64,000 bases of DNA from Owenia fusiformis (GCA_903813345.2 CAIIXF020000006.1:6376989-6440988); one strand, 5' to 3'; positions 44,728-56,704 are shown, numbered from the stretch's first letter. The notes: a model not told the origin generated them from the sequence alone. Numbers and translations are program-made.

Positions 44728-45180
44728 TTAGCTCACATGGTGAGCTATTGCAATCACTCACTTGTCCGTCTGTCTGTCAACAATAGTGATATGTTTTAAA
44801 ACCTTTGTCGACAAGATTCCTGTTTTAAGTTATTTCTGTTCAACATCAATACATAAAACTCCCCTATGACTCCTGGTTCAGAAGCTCACATATTTTCAAA
44901 ATGGCCGGCATTTTTGTCTCTCACAATTCACTTTTGGACCATTGGTAGCTTTATAAATAAATTCAGGTGTCTTCCATTGTAAAAACAATGTCAATGTAAA
45001 GACTAGTAGTATGTAATAATTTTGTTATAAAAAGTCGCCAAAAATCATGTCTTTTTTATTTTCAGTTATTTTAATTAACGTTGATTGTCCACCAGTGTCT
45101 CTCAGTTAGTCCACAACATTGGCAAGTTCTGAAACCTCTGTCGATAGAATTCCTGTTTTATTTATACGAAGGTAGTATAC
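44728..45180. repeat. Dispersed repeat with GCTCACATGGTGAGC head
   Basis: TTAGCTCACATGGTGAGCTA followed by CACTTGTCCGTCTGTCTGTC is a head known from dispersed repeats of marine invertebrates. It is related to the heads at 61530 and 16440. Non-coding. Confidence 0.6.
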
Positions 45181-48100
45181 ACCACACACTCAATGGAATT
45201 AATTGTTGTGTTTAGACATTTCAAAGATTCTCAATGTTTAACATTTAAGCAAATGTGTATGATTGGAATATTTATGCAATCCTGATTGGAGTCACATATT
45301 GTATTTTCAAACTCATTCCATAATATGATGTGAATCATGAAAAGACTGAAAAGAATATTGGTTTCATAAAATGTTTAAAAATGAGAAAATTTTCTTCTTC
45401 AGTTTTCTTCTTATTTTTTCTTCTTGCATTTCTGCATTTATTCCCAAGATTTATTTTACAGAGGAGACAAGGCATATATAGTATATATCATGTTCAATAC
45501 TACTCATGTATGTAATAACTCATGTATCATCAGTGATCAACCAGATACAGAAAACCTGTTCAAAGTAAATATGCTATATAAGGATAACATAAAAATATCA
45601 TATAGAGAGGTATTATCTTAGGTGGTCACATTGGCAAAGATTTCACACATAAAAAGGTTTAACTGCACTCAGACTGCATAAAACAGTCAACTTGACCGGA
45701 TTGAAATGCAGGAGATATGCTCCATTTTTTGAACAGGGTATTAGCCACAACCATCGATTCATGAAAATATAGGCAACTTGAAATAAACGTTATCTACACT
45801 AATGACATCTTATCTGGGTGTGCTGTACTAGAAGCATAAAAAATGCATTTCCCATTGGACCCCATTATAGTAGATTATCATAATCCTAATCCGGAAGGAA
45901 TGATTAAAATATTTTAAGTGATGAAACATAGGTTATGGTACACCGTAACTCTGCATGAAAAATTGTAAAAAATTTGATGGATGATGGTGAAAATGATCAG
46001 TGAATTTTGAAAAAATGCTTGTTAATGGGTGGATTAAACACAGATTATGAGATAATCCAATTGATCTTGGAACCGATCTTTGAACTTTTCTTAAAGATGA
46101 TACATTGGTCTTTCATATGCATTTATTTTTTACAGCTAGAAACTACTCGCAAAAAAATTATCAACTGTCAAAAATCTGTTGCACTAACTTCCCTCGTTCT
46201 TTAGCGATTTTTGAATTTTCATAACGCCATAACTTCTGAACTGGAAGTCAGATCGGTTTTCAGATTTGGAATCCTCAGAAAATTTCCTATAAGACTGATA
46301 TCCTGGACATTGGATTCGGAGAACTTTTTTTTGGACCTCGTTTTCGGACACTGATATCTCGAAATCGGTTTGAGATACCAAAAACTAAATCGACCCTAGA
46401 TTTTCTACTTTTTTATGAGGAACACAATGAAAAAAACCCGGATCAAAAATATCGAAGGACGACCGAGAAAATCGAAAAAGTGATAAAGTACTGGATTTGA
46501 CCTAGTTCTTGACCTTTGACCTAGATAAAAATTTGACCCAATTTCTGGAGAACTAGATACTGAACCTAAATTGACTGTATGATTGTCTTAACTGAAGATC
46601 TTACGGTTATTGAGAAAACTTGCTTAGAATAAGAACTAGATTTTGGAAATTGAACGAGTTCAATTTCAGACTCCAGATCTAGACTTTTTTTAGCTGAGTC
46701 ATCCAGAATAAGCCAAGTCATCCAAAATAAACTAAGTCATCAAGAAAAAGAAGGATGGATGGATGGATGGATGAAAAAGGAAGGAAGGATAGGATAGAAT
46801 AGGAAGGAACGATAGGCTAGAATAGGAAAGAAGGATAGAATAGAATAGGAAGAAGGGATAGAATAGGAAGGATAGGAAGGAGAGGATACGAAGCAAGGGT
46901 AGATAGGAAGGATAGGATAGGATCAGAAATGAAGGATGGATGCATTTTTCAATATTTTCTTCTCTACTCTTGACTTTCTATCAGGATACCATCAGATCGA
47001 TTTTTCTTGAAATTTCAAAACGCCATAACTTCCGAACCAGAAGTCGGATCGAAATTTGATTTGCAGATTCGGATTCCTGACAAAATTCTACCCCTAATTC
47101 ATAACCCATACGTTAAATTTGGAGAATTTTTTATTTTGACCTACTTTTCGGACACCATATCTCAAAAGTGGGTCGAAATACTTTCTGACGGCAAAAGGCT
47201 AACACTATTAGCACACTCTTTCCTACCTGTATACAAAATTTTGAAGCAAATCAATCAGATATAGTGTCAGAATCGCAAAAATAAGGAAAAACTATGAATT
47301 TGACCTAGATTTTGACCTAGAGATTTTGGTGTCCAAATTTTGAAGTTAGGTAGCCTTCGAGGTCCCCTTCTTTCATAGGATTTCATTATTTTAAGCTGTA
47401 CTTAGTCTATATCTCGTATTTTACACTTCAAAAAAATTCTTTTTTCCCATTGACATAACATGGGGCACCAAATTTAGCAATTTTTGAGCTTTCAAAATGT
47501 CATAACTTCCGGAAGTCGGATCGAAATTTGATTTGCAGATTCAGATTCCTGAGAAAAATCTATACTTAATTCATAACTCAAACGTTAAATTTGGAGAATT
47601 TTTTATTTTGACCTACTTTTATGATACCATATCTCAAAAGTGGGTCAAAATACTTTCTAACGGCAAAAGGCTTACACTATTAGCACACTCTTGGCTACAT
47701 GTATACAAAATTTCGAAGAATATAATTAATCTGTAGTATCAGAATCGCAAAAATAAGGAAAAACTATGAATTTGACCTAGATTTTGACTTAGGCATTTTG
47801 GTGTCCAAATTTTTATGTAAAGAAGGTTTTGAGGTCCCTTTCTTTTATGGGCTTCCATTATGTTTAGCTGTGCTTAGTCTATACCTCATATTTTACACTT
47901 CAAAAAAATATTTTTTCCCATTGAATTAACACGGGGCACCAAATTTAGCGATTTTTGAATTTTCAAAACGCCATAACTTCTGAACCGGTAGTCAGATTGA
48001 AATTTGATTTTCAGATTCGGAATCCTGAGAAAAACTTTTTTTGGACCTCGTTTTTGGACACTGATATCTCGAAATCGGTTTGAGATACCAAAAAACTAAA

Positions 48101-50558
48101 TCGACCTTACATTTTCTACTTTTTTATAAGGAACACAATGAAAAAAACCCGGATCAAAAATATTGAAGGACAACCGAGAAAATCGAAAAAAGTGACAAAG
48201 TACTGGATTTGACCTAGTTCTTGACCTTTGACCTAGATAAAAATTTGACCCAATTTCCGAGGAACTAGATTCTGGACCTAAATTGACCAAATGACTGACT
48301 TTACTGAAAACCTTATGGTTATTGAGAAAACTGGTTTAGAATAATAAGAATAAGAATAAGAATAAGGTCATGGTCAGTTAGGGTATGTGACATAGTTTCT
48401 GGGAAATTAGGTCAAATTTTTATCTAGGTCAAAGGTCAAGAACTAGGTCAAATCCAGTACTTTGTCACTTTTTTCCAGCTAAGTCATCCAGAAAAAGATG
48501 AATGGATGGATGGATGAAAAAGGAAGGAAGGATAGGATAGAATAGGAAGGAGCTATAGGATAGAATAGGAAAGAATGATATAATAGAATAGGAAGAAGGG
48601 ATAGAATAGGAAGGATAGGAAGGAGAGGATACGAAGCAAGGGTAGATAGGAAGGATAGGATAGGATCAGAAAGGAAGGATGGATGCATTTTTCAATATTT
48701 TCTTCTCTACTCTTGACTTTCTATCAGGATACCATCAGATCGATTTTTCTTGAAATTTCAAAACGTCATAACTTCTGAACCGGAAGTCGGATCGAAATTT
48801 GATTTGCAGATTCGGATTCCTGACAAAATTCTACCCCTAATTCATAACTCATATGTTAAATTTGGCGAATTTTTATTTTGACCTACTTTTCGGACACGCC
48901 ATAACTTTGGAACCGGAAGTCGAATTGAAATTTGGTTTGCAGATTCGGATTTCTGAGAAGATTCTATTCTTAATTCATTACTCAAACGTTAAATTTGGAG
49001 AACTTTTTATTTTGACCTACTTTTCGGACACCATATCTCAAAAGTGGGTCAAAATACTTTCTGACGGCAAAAGGCTAACACTATTAGCATATTCTTGGCT
49101 ACATGTATACACAATTTCGAAGAATATAATTAGAGTGTAAATAAGGAAAACCTATGAATTTGACCTAGATTTTGACCTAGGCATTTCGGTGTCCAAATTT
49201 TAAAGCTAGATGGCTTTTGAGGTCCCCTTCTTTTAAAGGCTTTGATTATATGAAGCTGAACTCAGTCTTTTTTCCGTATTGTTCACTTCAAAAAAATATT
49301 TTTTCCCATTGACTTAACATGGGCACAAAATTTAGCGATTTTTGAGTTTTCAAAACGCCATAACTTCCGAACCGGAAGTCGGATTGAAATTTCGTTTTCA
49401 GATTCGGAATCCTGAGAAAATCTCCTATAAGATTAATATCCTGGACATTTGATTCGGAGAACTTTTTTTTGGACCTCGTTTTCGGACACTGATATCTCGA
49501 AATCGGTTTGAGATATCAAAAAACTAAATCGACCCTAGGTTTCCTACTTTTTTATAAGGAACACAATGAAAAAAACCCGGATCGAAAATATTGAAGGACG
49601 ACCGAGAAAATCGAAAAAAGTGACAAAGTACTGGATTTGACCTAGTTCTTGACTTTTGACCTAGATAAAAATTTGACCCAATTTCCGAGGAACTAGATTC
49701 TGGACCTAAATTGACCAAATGACTGACTTTACTGAAAACCTTACGGTTATTGAGAAAACTTGCTTAGAATAATAATAATAAGAAGAAAAAGAATAACTAG
49801 ATTGGAGAAATTGAACAAGTTCAATTCAAGACTCCAGATTTAGATTGTTTATCTCAAAACCATTTTGAGATCTGATAATAATGAAAGGGTTGAGATTGTT
49901 ACAATTTGGTGGCAGCGGTGGGATTTTTTTTGAGAAGCCCATAACTTCTAAACCGGAAGTCGGATCTCAGTTTTGTTTTCAGATTCGGAATCCTGAGAAA
50001 ATTGTCTATTAAAACCTTAATTTGAACTTTGATATTAATGAGAAATGAGAAAATTAACGGTCAGGTAGACATGCCATCAGGGTACCATCATATCATTTTT
50101 TTGAAATTTCAAAATGTGTTAACTCCTGAACCGGAAGTCGGAACACAATTTCGTTTTCAGATTCGGAATCTTGAGAAAATTTCCTATAAGACTAATATCC
50201 TGGACATTTGATTTGAAGAACTTTTTTTTGGACCTCGTTTTCGGACACTGATATCTCGAAATCGGTTTGAGATATCAAAAAACTAAATCGACCCTAGCTT
50301 TCCTACTTTTTTATAAGGAAGACAATGATAAAAACCCGGATCGAAAATATTGAAGGACGACCGCGAAAAAAGTGACAAAGTACTGGATTTGACCTAGTTC
50401 TTGACCTTTGACCTAGATAAAAATTTGACCTAATTTCCCAGAAACTATGTCACATACCCTAACTGACCATGTAATTAGATTTACTCCAAGTCTTCTAGTT
50501 ACTGAGAAAACGTGCTAATAAGAATAATAAGAATAATAAGAATACAGGCAAAAGCAAT

Positions 50559-50704
50559 AGACTCCAGATTTTCAATCTGGAGTCTAATAATAAGAAAACT
50601 GACGAAAACAATAGACTCCAGATTTCATCTGGAGTCTAATAATAAGAATAAAAAGAATAAGAAAACTGACGAAAACAATAGACTCCAGATTTCATCTGGA
50701 GTCT
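50559..50704. repeat. Three identical hairpins in direct repeat
   Basis: AGACTCCAGAT and ATCTGGAGTCT form perfect stems of 11-12 bp with 3-base loops at 50559-50585, 50613-50637 and 50680-50704. Each is followed by AATAATAAG, and two are preceded by AAAACTGACGAAAACAAT. The stem sequence also occurs singly in the heads of the array units. Confidence 0.9.
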
Positions 50705-50745
50705 AATAATTGTGTACAAAATTATACAGTTGGTGGTGGAAGAAA

Positions 50746-51129
50746 TACTTACTCGCTTGCACACCTTTGAATAAAAGCTGAGGTGAGCCTTAAAATTTCA
50801 ATATTAACTTCTTTTGGCAGACTTCTGTCTCCATACAAAAACAATGATAATTTGTCTTGCTGGTTTTTAAATGCTGGGTTATTAAAATTTAGAAGAGTAA
50901 GTGCATCCTCTAAATCTTTAAGATATTGTGATATAAGGTTACAAGAGAACATGACATGAATGGATGTTTCATTGCTACACCCACATTTGCATGTAGGGAA
51001 TGGTACATTTGTAAAATTGTGAGCGTAAAAATGGGACTGGAAGATCAGATCACAGCGCACCTTGTTCAGAGAAATTTCTTGGCTCCTTGTTAAGGAGATC
51101 TCAGAGAAATTAATGATATAAGTAGTCAT
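50746..51129 (-). pseudogene. C-terminal part of a non-LTR retrotransposon ORF2
   Basis: Frame on the minus strand with a zinc-ribbon typical of ORF2 tails: CKCGCSNETSIHVMFSCNLI, i.e. C-x-C-x7-H-x4-C. It ends at a stop just before the array hairpins. With 51311-51720 it forms one decayed element. Confidence 0.75.
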
Positions 51130-51720
51130 TAATTTTTTCTTTACATTGGATTTAAAATATTTAGATTTGTTGATTCTTTAATTTTGGTTGGGAGAGACTC
51201 CCAGTCAATGATGGATTTAAATACGCATGATCTATTTTAAAATGTTGAGGTTTTGATAATGGAATTTGGTAGTCACTACTTCTTCGTGTTATTGATGGAA
51301 GATTTCTACGTTATTGATTAAAAATGCTCAAAATGTAGGATGGAAGTTTATTGTTGTAAGCTTGGTTCATTAGGAAAAGTCTATGCATTTGTCTTCTATC
51401 AGATAGCTTTGGCCAATTTAAGCAGTTAAGGACTTTTGTTGAAGATGTTCCATGTAGTACACCTGAGCAAATGCAGGCTGCTGTGTAGTATAATTGATCT
51501 ATTGCAGGCTGCTGTGTAGTATAATTGATCAATAGATTTTAATTTACTTATATTTGCACAACCATAAAGAATATCGCAATAGTCGACAATTGGAAGTATG
51601 AAAGATTTGAAGATTATTCCAGGTGTTTTCCATTTAATTTGTTGCTTAGAGATTTAAGTGGGTTTAATAGTTTATCAATCCTCTATGTGACTTAATGCCA
51701 ATGGGCTGTTTAGTAGAGGT
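51130..51720 (-). pseudogene. Decayed RT thumb region of the same LINE
   Basis: Broken frames read FILPIVDYCDILYGCANIS, then INQLYY-like repeats, then LPKL-type WPKLSDRRQMHRLFLMNQA and NNKLPSYILSIF, a segment that follows the RT domain in CR1/Jockey-type elements. A 30-bp duplication (GATCAATTATACTACACAGC at about 51485-51530) and stops show it is dead. Confidence 0.75.
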
Positions 51721-53016
51721 GTCACACCAAACCACAAACTTGTAGAGGGGTTTGTATGTCATTGTCACTGTTTTGGAACTGATATCAAGGACACTTTTCT
51801 TTTTTTATCAGCTAATGAAATCATAATCTAGGAATTTGGGTTTTCTTAATTTTTGTTTTGGTTTCTGGAATTCTGATTCATTTTCCTTTGATTTCAACTG
51901 TGATTATATATAGATATTACAAGAGTTCAGGGAGTTATGAAATATGTAGTCATTCCTATATTGCTTTTGCAATACACACCATTATTAGCTAACCCATCCT
52001 ATCAATTTTGCATCATTTTGATGATGCAATCAAAAATAATATGTTACACAAGTATAGTAAAACCTGTCACCCTTTTGATTTACATGAAACTTCAACAATT
52101 GGTACACCTAAGTAGAACAATTTTTCTCTAAAACTTAAGTTAGTCTAATTATACAGGTATAATTGTACATATACTAAAGTATATATATTTTTTAATTCTC
52201 GAAATCGCTGTTCCCTCTTCAGAAGAGGAGACGCGAAAATGTTTCCTTATAAGGTCGAAATATTTCCCATGATGCAGTTCGCGGAGAAACAAATTTACAC
52301 TTCCTTGTTTTCCCTCATAGGTTTAACATGGGGATTATCACACCTATTTTTCAAATGATATATTCGTTCATATCCCCGTACGAGGGTACAGAAAAAAATA
52401 TTAGAAACGATTGATCTCTTATTAATCTTAATATAACAGCTATTTTTTCATTGTATTGATTCATAGCGTGGTGAAAACGATGATTGAAAAGTGAGAAAAT
52501 ATTCCGGAAGAGAAGGTCACATGATCAGTTGACTAGTCGCCATATTGGAAAAAACAATTCCATTCGACTTTCAATACTTTCATGCCAATCTTACCGCACT
52601 ACAAACTGCAACATCGATGCAACAACTGAATAAAAGTATTCATCTTCAAATTACATCATAGAGTTACATTGAAAACCAACAAATATCTGAGCAGTAGACC
52701 AAAGAAGAAGCGTCGCTATTATCTAGGTCACTCTGTTCAGTGGTTCGAAAGCAAAGCTATAGTACTCGTTTCCGAATTTTGTTGTTAATTGTACAATCTT
52801 TTATTGATTAAACTCGGTATACTGACTATTAAAGCAATGACAAAGAAGAATACTTCCGATGTTGTCATTGTTTTATTTAGCATGCGGGTGTAAAAACAAA
52901 ATTGCGTAATTAGTTTGATTTAGAACTTTCGGGTCACGCAAATAGCTACGCGAAATGCATAGTGAGAAAATATTGACCAATCAAATTTTGTCCTTTTTGA
53001 GTGCTTTTTCAGTACA
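51721..53016. other. AT-rich intergenic DNA, nothing recognised
   Basis: No exon-like frame and no clear repeat ends. ACAGGTATAATTGTACAT..TAAAGTATATATATTTTT at 52152-52195 recurs at 54068-54108, so a segment was duplicated around the mariner-like element. Confidence 0.45.
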
Positions 53017-53990
53017 TACAGTGTGTCTCAAAATAAATGTTACACTTACAAAAAGTTCAATATCTTTCATAATTTTGACTTTTCCCCTAAAATATACTTT
53101 AGATACCAAAAGACAAATCTTTCTCGAATAATTTGACACCATCAGATTCAAAATATGTCCTTGATTGCCTCCACAGGACAGCTTTTATTGTCCCATGGTA
53201 AAATCTGACTTGCGCCAACTTTTAAGTGATTGGATGGACCAAATGAACAGTTTCTTTAACATTTAACTTTCTTCTGAGTAGAAGCTTGACCTTTAACTGA
53301 GTCATTCTGTAATTTTCCTATTCGTCTTACATATGATCATTGGGTCTATCCACATAAACATGCGGTCCCCTCAACATGTTCTCCAAAGCAAATCTGAGGT
53401 ACCCTTGCCCATGCCCACATGCATTGTAATATCACACTGATTCCATCAATTATTTTTGCAGAAGTTCATTTAGCTCAGTTTTTGATGCTGTAAAGTGCTT
53501 TCAGAGGCCCTTCAAAAAATCAAGGGTGTAAATTGGGATGACCCTGGGGGCCAATCCATCGGGTAATTCAATGCTATCTTCTGATTTCCAAAGAGTCTGC
53601 CAAACGATCTGCCACAGGCCTTTGCACCATCCTGTTGCCATCATACGTAACAAAATTGAACACTCCGACAGTGAAATCTTGTACTTCTATCCAGGAAAGA
53701 AACAACTGGATCATTGATAATAAGATATCACACTGTCCACAGCATTCACACCAAAACATAATGTATCACCACATGTCCAACCACTGAGAAATTGGCGCAA
53801 ATCAAATTTCACATGCGTCTATAAAATCTGTCCTGTACAGCCAATCATGGGCGGATTTTCAATCTGATGGTGTGGATTTATTAGAGAAAGACTAGTCTTT
53901 TGGTATCTAAGTATATTTTAGGGGAAAAGTCAAAATCATGAAAGATATTGAACCTTTTGTAAGTGTAACATTTTTTTGAGACACACTGTA
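53017..53990. mobile_element. Mariner-like element with long TIRs and transposase relic
   Basis: Ends TACAGTGTGTCTCAAAA and TTTTGAGACACACTGTA are inverted at a TA target and the arms continue for about 130 bp (ATGTTACACTTA, TTTTCCCCTAAAATATACTT, CCATCAGAT). The interior holds a transposase remnant on the minus strand. Confidence 0.85.
53400..53770 (-). pseudogene. Mariner/Tc1 transposase remnant
   Basis: Minus-strand frames read MFWCECCGQC, then after shifts QQDGAKACG and PMDWPPGSSQFTPLIF, which correspond to the FWG, QQDGAP and WPPRSPDLTPLDFF blocks of mariner-type transposases. Later pieces (WARVPQICFGEHVEG) match the C-terminal end. Frameshifts and stops make it non-functional. Confidence 0.7.
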
Positions 53991-54940
53991 TTTGCGAACA
54001 TTCTGATTCAAAGAGCAAATCGCGAAAGGGAGAATTACTTGACTATTAGTCCAGTTAGTCCAATTATACAGGTATAATTGTACATCTACTAAAGTATATA
54101 TATTTTTTGATAACTTGACTATTTGGTGAGTTTGTGATAGAAACACCTAGTTTTCATAGTTCTATGGTTTCATTATACATTAATACATTACTTTATACTT
54201 TATACATTATACCTGAAACAACATGTTCTCTCTGATGTGAGCTATTAAGACTCTATTGTTATTTTTATAACATATCACCCTAAAGGGGGGATAATATCAA
54301 CATATGCTAAAATATGCCTAAAAATAATAACCCCTTATATTATGTATTTTTATGGAATTTATTATGCAATAAGGCAATACTATAGAAATCATTAACAGTC
54401 AAGGCAATAAAATCATCTTTACAACTTTATTTATTAATTTTCAAGTTTCTATTAATAAGTTCTTATTTCTCAGCATCAAAAAATTCACTTTAGTGTCTAT
54501 AATATGTCCATGAGTTTAGAAATTACATATTGGCATCAAGTGAAATATAATCCCAATACTACACAGGTCAATTTGGGTTCAATAACTGTTCACTTTTGGC
54601 AGACATGGTTGTTAAACAAATATAACACAAGTTTACAGTAAACATCAGCAGCCATATATCCAATGCACCAGCTTGGTAATAAGCTATACCCGTATATTGA
54701 CTCAAGTGCAAGGATTTATCAGTTTACTATTGAATAAGTAAAGATTGGAGCACCCTATGGACTTTATTTACAGCATTCATACAATACTCTACACACAAGG
54801 TGTTAGAGACCATTTATATGGTTAAGTTATTCATAGTTACATGCCAAGATTAGTCTGCAGAAGTTACTGTACAGTAACAGAAAGAAGATCAATATATCAG
54901 AGAGAAATACAGTACATGTACTCTGTGGATATACCTCACT
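53991..54940. other. Region upstream of the UGT gene
   Basis: AT-rich, with no recognisable core promoter. The start region of the UGT (54941) needs no upstream exon, as the signal peptide is encoded in the open frame itself. Confidence 0.45.
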
Positions 54941-56497
54941 ATGGATAACTTGAACAGATGTTTGGCAGTGTTAATCATGGGATTAACTTACAAAGTGTTC
55001 GATGCTAGCGCTGCAAAGATATTACTCCTACCCATAGACCATCTTAACCATGTTAACATGCTAGCTGTTGCAGGACAAAAACTGGCAACTCAAGGTCATG
55101 AGGTGACTATATTATGTGCCCCAAGGACAGAGAAAATACTCACGAAATTTACAACAATCGAAAAGTGGTTCTACAATTTTCCTTCACATTGGAAAAACAG
55201 TGACCTTGATGAACGACTCCAGGCTACTGTGTTTAATGGTACTAATTGGGACTTGTATAAAGTCAGTAATGATCTCATGAATGGAGCCATGGGTGATCAT
55301 GTTAAATTGCTGGAAGACAAAGAGCTTGAAAAAAGAATTGATGATTCAAAGTTTGACCTTGCTGTATGTGATGGGGCCATGCTTAATAGGATCCTCCTTA
55401 TTCTACCATACAGACATGGTATACCATTCCTTCAACTGAGCCCTGTACCAGAACCTTGGAGAGCGGGAGTCCTTTCATTACCATCAGTAGAATCTTTCCT
55501 CTTCCTGAAGGCATCAGATAAGATGACATTTTTTGAGCGTGTACTGAACACAATAATGACCGTGTGTTTTTACACCTTCACACCTCCAGTTTCAAAGTCA
55601 CGTTTCCATGAATTAATAACCAAACATGTTCCAAATAAGCCAGCTTTGACGCAGTCTGAACTATATCTGAAATCTGAAATGTGGTTAGTGAATATGGAGC
55701 ATCACATATTGGACTTTCCCCATGTATCACATCCAGCCTACAGAATAATAGGTGGCGTTGGGGTAAAACCAGTCACGCCTCTGACAGGTGATCTCGCGAA
55801 GTTTGTAGATGGCGCTAAGGATGGTGTTATTCTGATGACATTTGGCTCTGGTGTACATCACATTCCTGAAGATATCATGGATAAATTGATGACTGGGTTT
55901 TCTCAGATAAAACAACGAGTTGTAATGAGGTCCAAAGGAGCCAAACTTTCGAATAAACCAGAAAATGTGATGTTAATGGATTGGATACCACAAAGTGATG
56001 TCCTTGGGCATCCCAAGACCAGAGTGTTTATCACTCATGGCGGCAATAGTGGACAATTAGAGGCTGTGGCTAGATCAGTCCCTATGCTTTATGTACCCCT
56101 TGCAGGTGATCAAAGGCACAATGCATACAAAGCAATGGCCCGTGGTTATGGCCTGATGATTGATATCAATAATTTTACTCCCAATGAACTGGTGGACAAC
56201 ATTAATGAACTGATTGACAATAAATCCTATAAAGAAAACCTTCTAAAGGCTGCAGCCATTTTGAAAGACCTCCCTAATCCACAAGATGAAATGGCATTTT
56301 GGGTGAACCATGTGCTCAAGTTTGGAGGGTCGCATCTTAAACCCATTTCTTTGGATATGCCCTGGTATCAATGGTTAATGCTAGACATTCTTGTCTTTAT
56401 GATTTTTATAGCGTTCATATTTTATCAAATCATCAAAATTAGTTGTCGCCTCATGTGTAGATGCTGTTGTAAGGGAGGTAAACAAAAGAATGATTAA
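54941..56497 (+). CDS. UDP-glycosyltransferase (UGT), complete, intronless
   Basis: Transfers a sugar from a UDP-sugar to small lipophilic acceptors, in the ER lumen, for detoxification or hormone/pigment metabolism. It has 518 residues, close to the usual 520-530. A signal peptide (1-24) is followed by the acceptor domain, with His37 aligning to the catalytic His of human UGTs and Asp144 (FDLAVCDGA) to its partner. The UGT signature starts at Trp348: WIPQSDVLGHPKTRVFITHG, with H366-G-G, E374 and D390-Q391 for the nucleotide sugar. A transmembrane helix lies at about 478-498, followed by a short tail with CRCCC and a C-terminal KQKND, a KxKxx-type ER retrieval signal. All expected key residues are present. 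No intron interrupts the frame. Donor sugar and acceptor cannot be told from sequence. It would lie in an intron of FIRRM if that gene continues to the right. Confidence 0.95.
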   Translation: MDNLNRCLAVLIMGLTYKVFDASAAKILLLPIDHLNHVNMLAVAGQKLATQGHEVTILCAPRTEKILTKFTTIEKWFYNFPSHWKNSDLDERLQATVFNGTNWDLYKVSNDLMNGAMGDHVKLLEDKELEKRIDDSKFDLAVCDGAMLNRILLILPYRHGIPFLQLSPVPEPWRAGVLSLPSVESFLFLKASDKMTFFERVLNTIMTVCFYTFTPPVSKSRFHELITKHVPNKPALTQSELYLKSEMWLVNMEHHILDFPHVSHPAYRIIGGVGVKPVTPLTGDLAKFVDGAKDGVILMTFGSGVHHIPEDIMDKLMTGFSQIKQRVVMRSKGAKLSNKPENVMLMDWIPQSDVLGHPKTRVFITHGGNSGQLEAVARSVPMLYVPLAGDQRHNAYKAMARGYGLMIDINNFTPNELVDNINELIDNKSYKENLLKAAAILKDLPNPQDEMAFWVNHVLKFGGSHLKPISLDMPWYQWLMLDILVFMIFIAFIFYQIIKISCRLMCRCCCKGGKQKND

Positions 56498-56704
56498 GTA
56501 CTCTTCATGACTTTAGATTTACAGTTGTTATATTCCAGGGATCCTGAAAATAACTCAATGATAAAGTATATGTAATTTAATATTTAAATGTTCTTTAGTA
56601 ATTTTTGATGCAGTATTTTAAGCATGGAACTCATACATCCATATAGACAATGGGTCATAAACTTGTGAAAATATTATTATTGTTTGATGAAACAAAATAC
56701 TAAG

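Larger units (their letters stand above)
38394..46199. mobile_element. 7.8-kb insertion with inverted ends of about 265 bp
   Basis: Left end GAACGAGGGAAGTTAGTGCA and right end TGCACTAACTTCCCTCGTTC are inverted; the match continues through GCATATGAAAGACCAATG and CCAAGATCAATTGGATTATC for about 265 bp. The flanks CACCAAA and TTTAGCG are contiguous in the uninterrupted sister unit at about 47938-47950 (CACCAAATTTAGCG), so the borders are exact and there is no visible target duplication. Inside lie a second inverted pair (40697-44706), a pogo-like element and a dispersed repeat head. No transposase frame was recognised, so it is probably non-autonomous. Confidence 0.85.
37108..50550. repeat. Array of complex repeat units of about 1.7 kb
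   Basis: Four units in the same direction start near 37108, 46628, 48475 (head lost) and 49790 (shortened). A full unit has a hairpin head (GAAATTGAAC/GTTCAATTTC), ACTCCAGATCTAGA, TGAGTCATCCAGAA repeats, a purine tract, then several sub-repeats containing CGCCATAACTTCCGAACCGG, AAGTCGGATCGAAATTT, CAGATTCGGATTCCTGAGAA and CATATCTCAAAAGTGGGTC, and ends in TTGACCTTTGACCTAGAT. The CGCCATAACTTC motif occurs about eleven times. Unit 1 is interrupted by the 7.8-kb insertion 38394-46199. Weak recurrent open frames (for example 37941-38198, 47007-47264 and 48853-49140) follow the repeats and are probably not genes. Confidence 0.85.
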
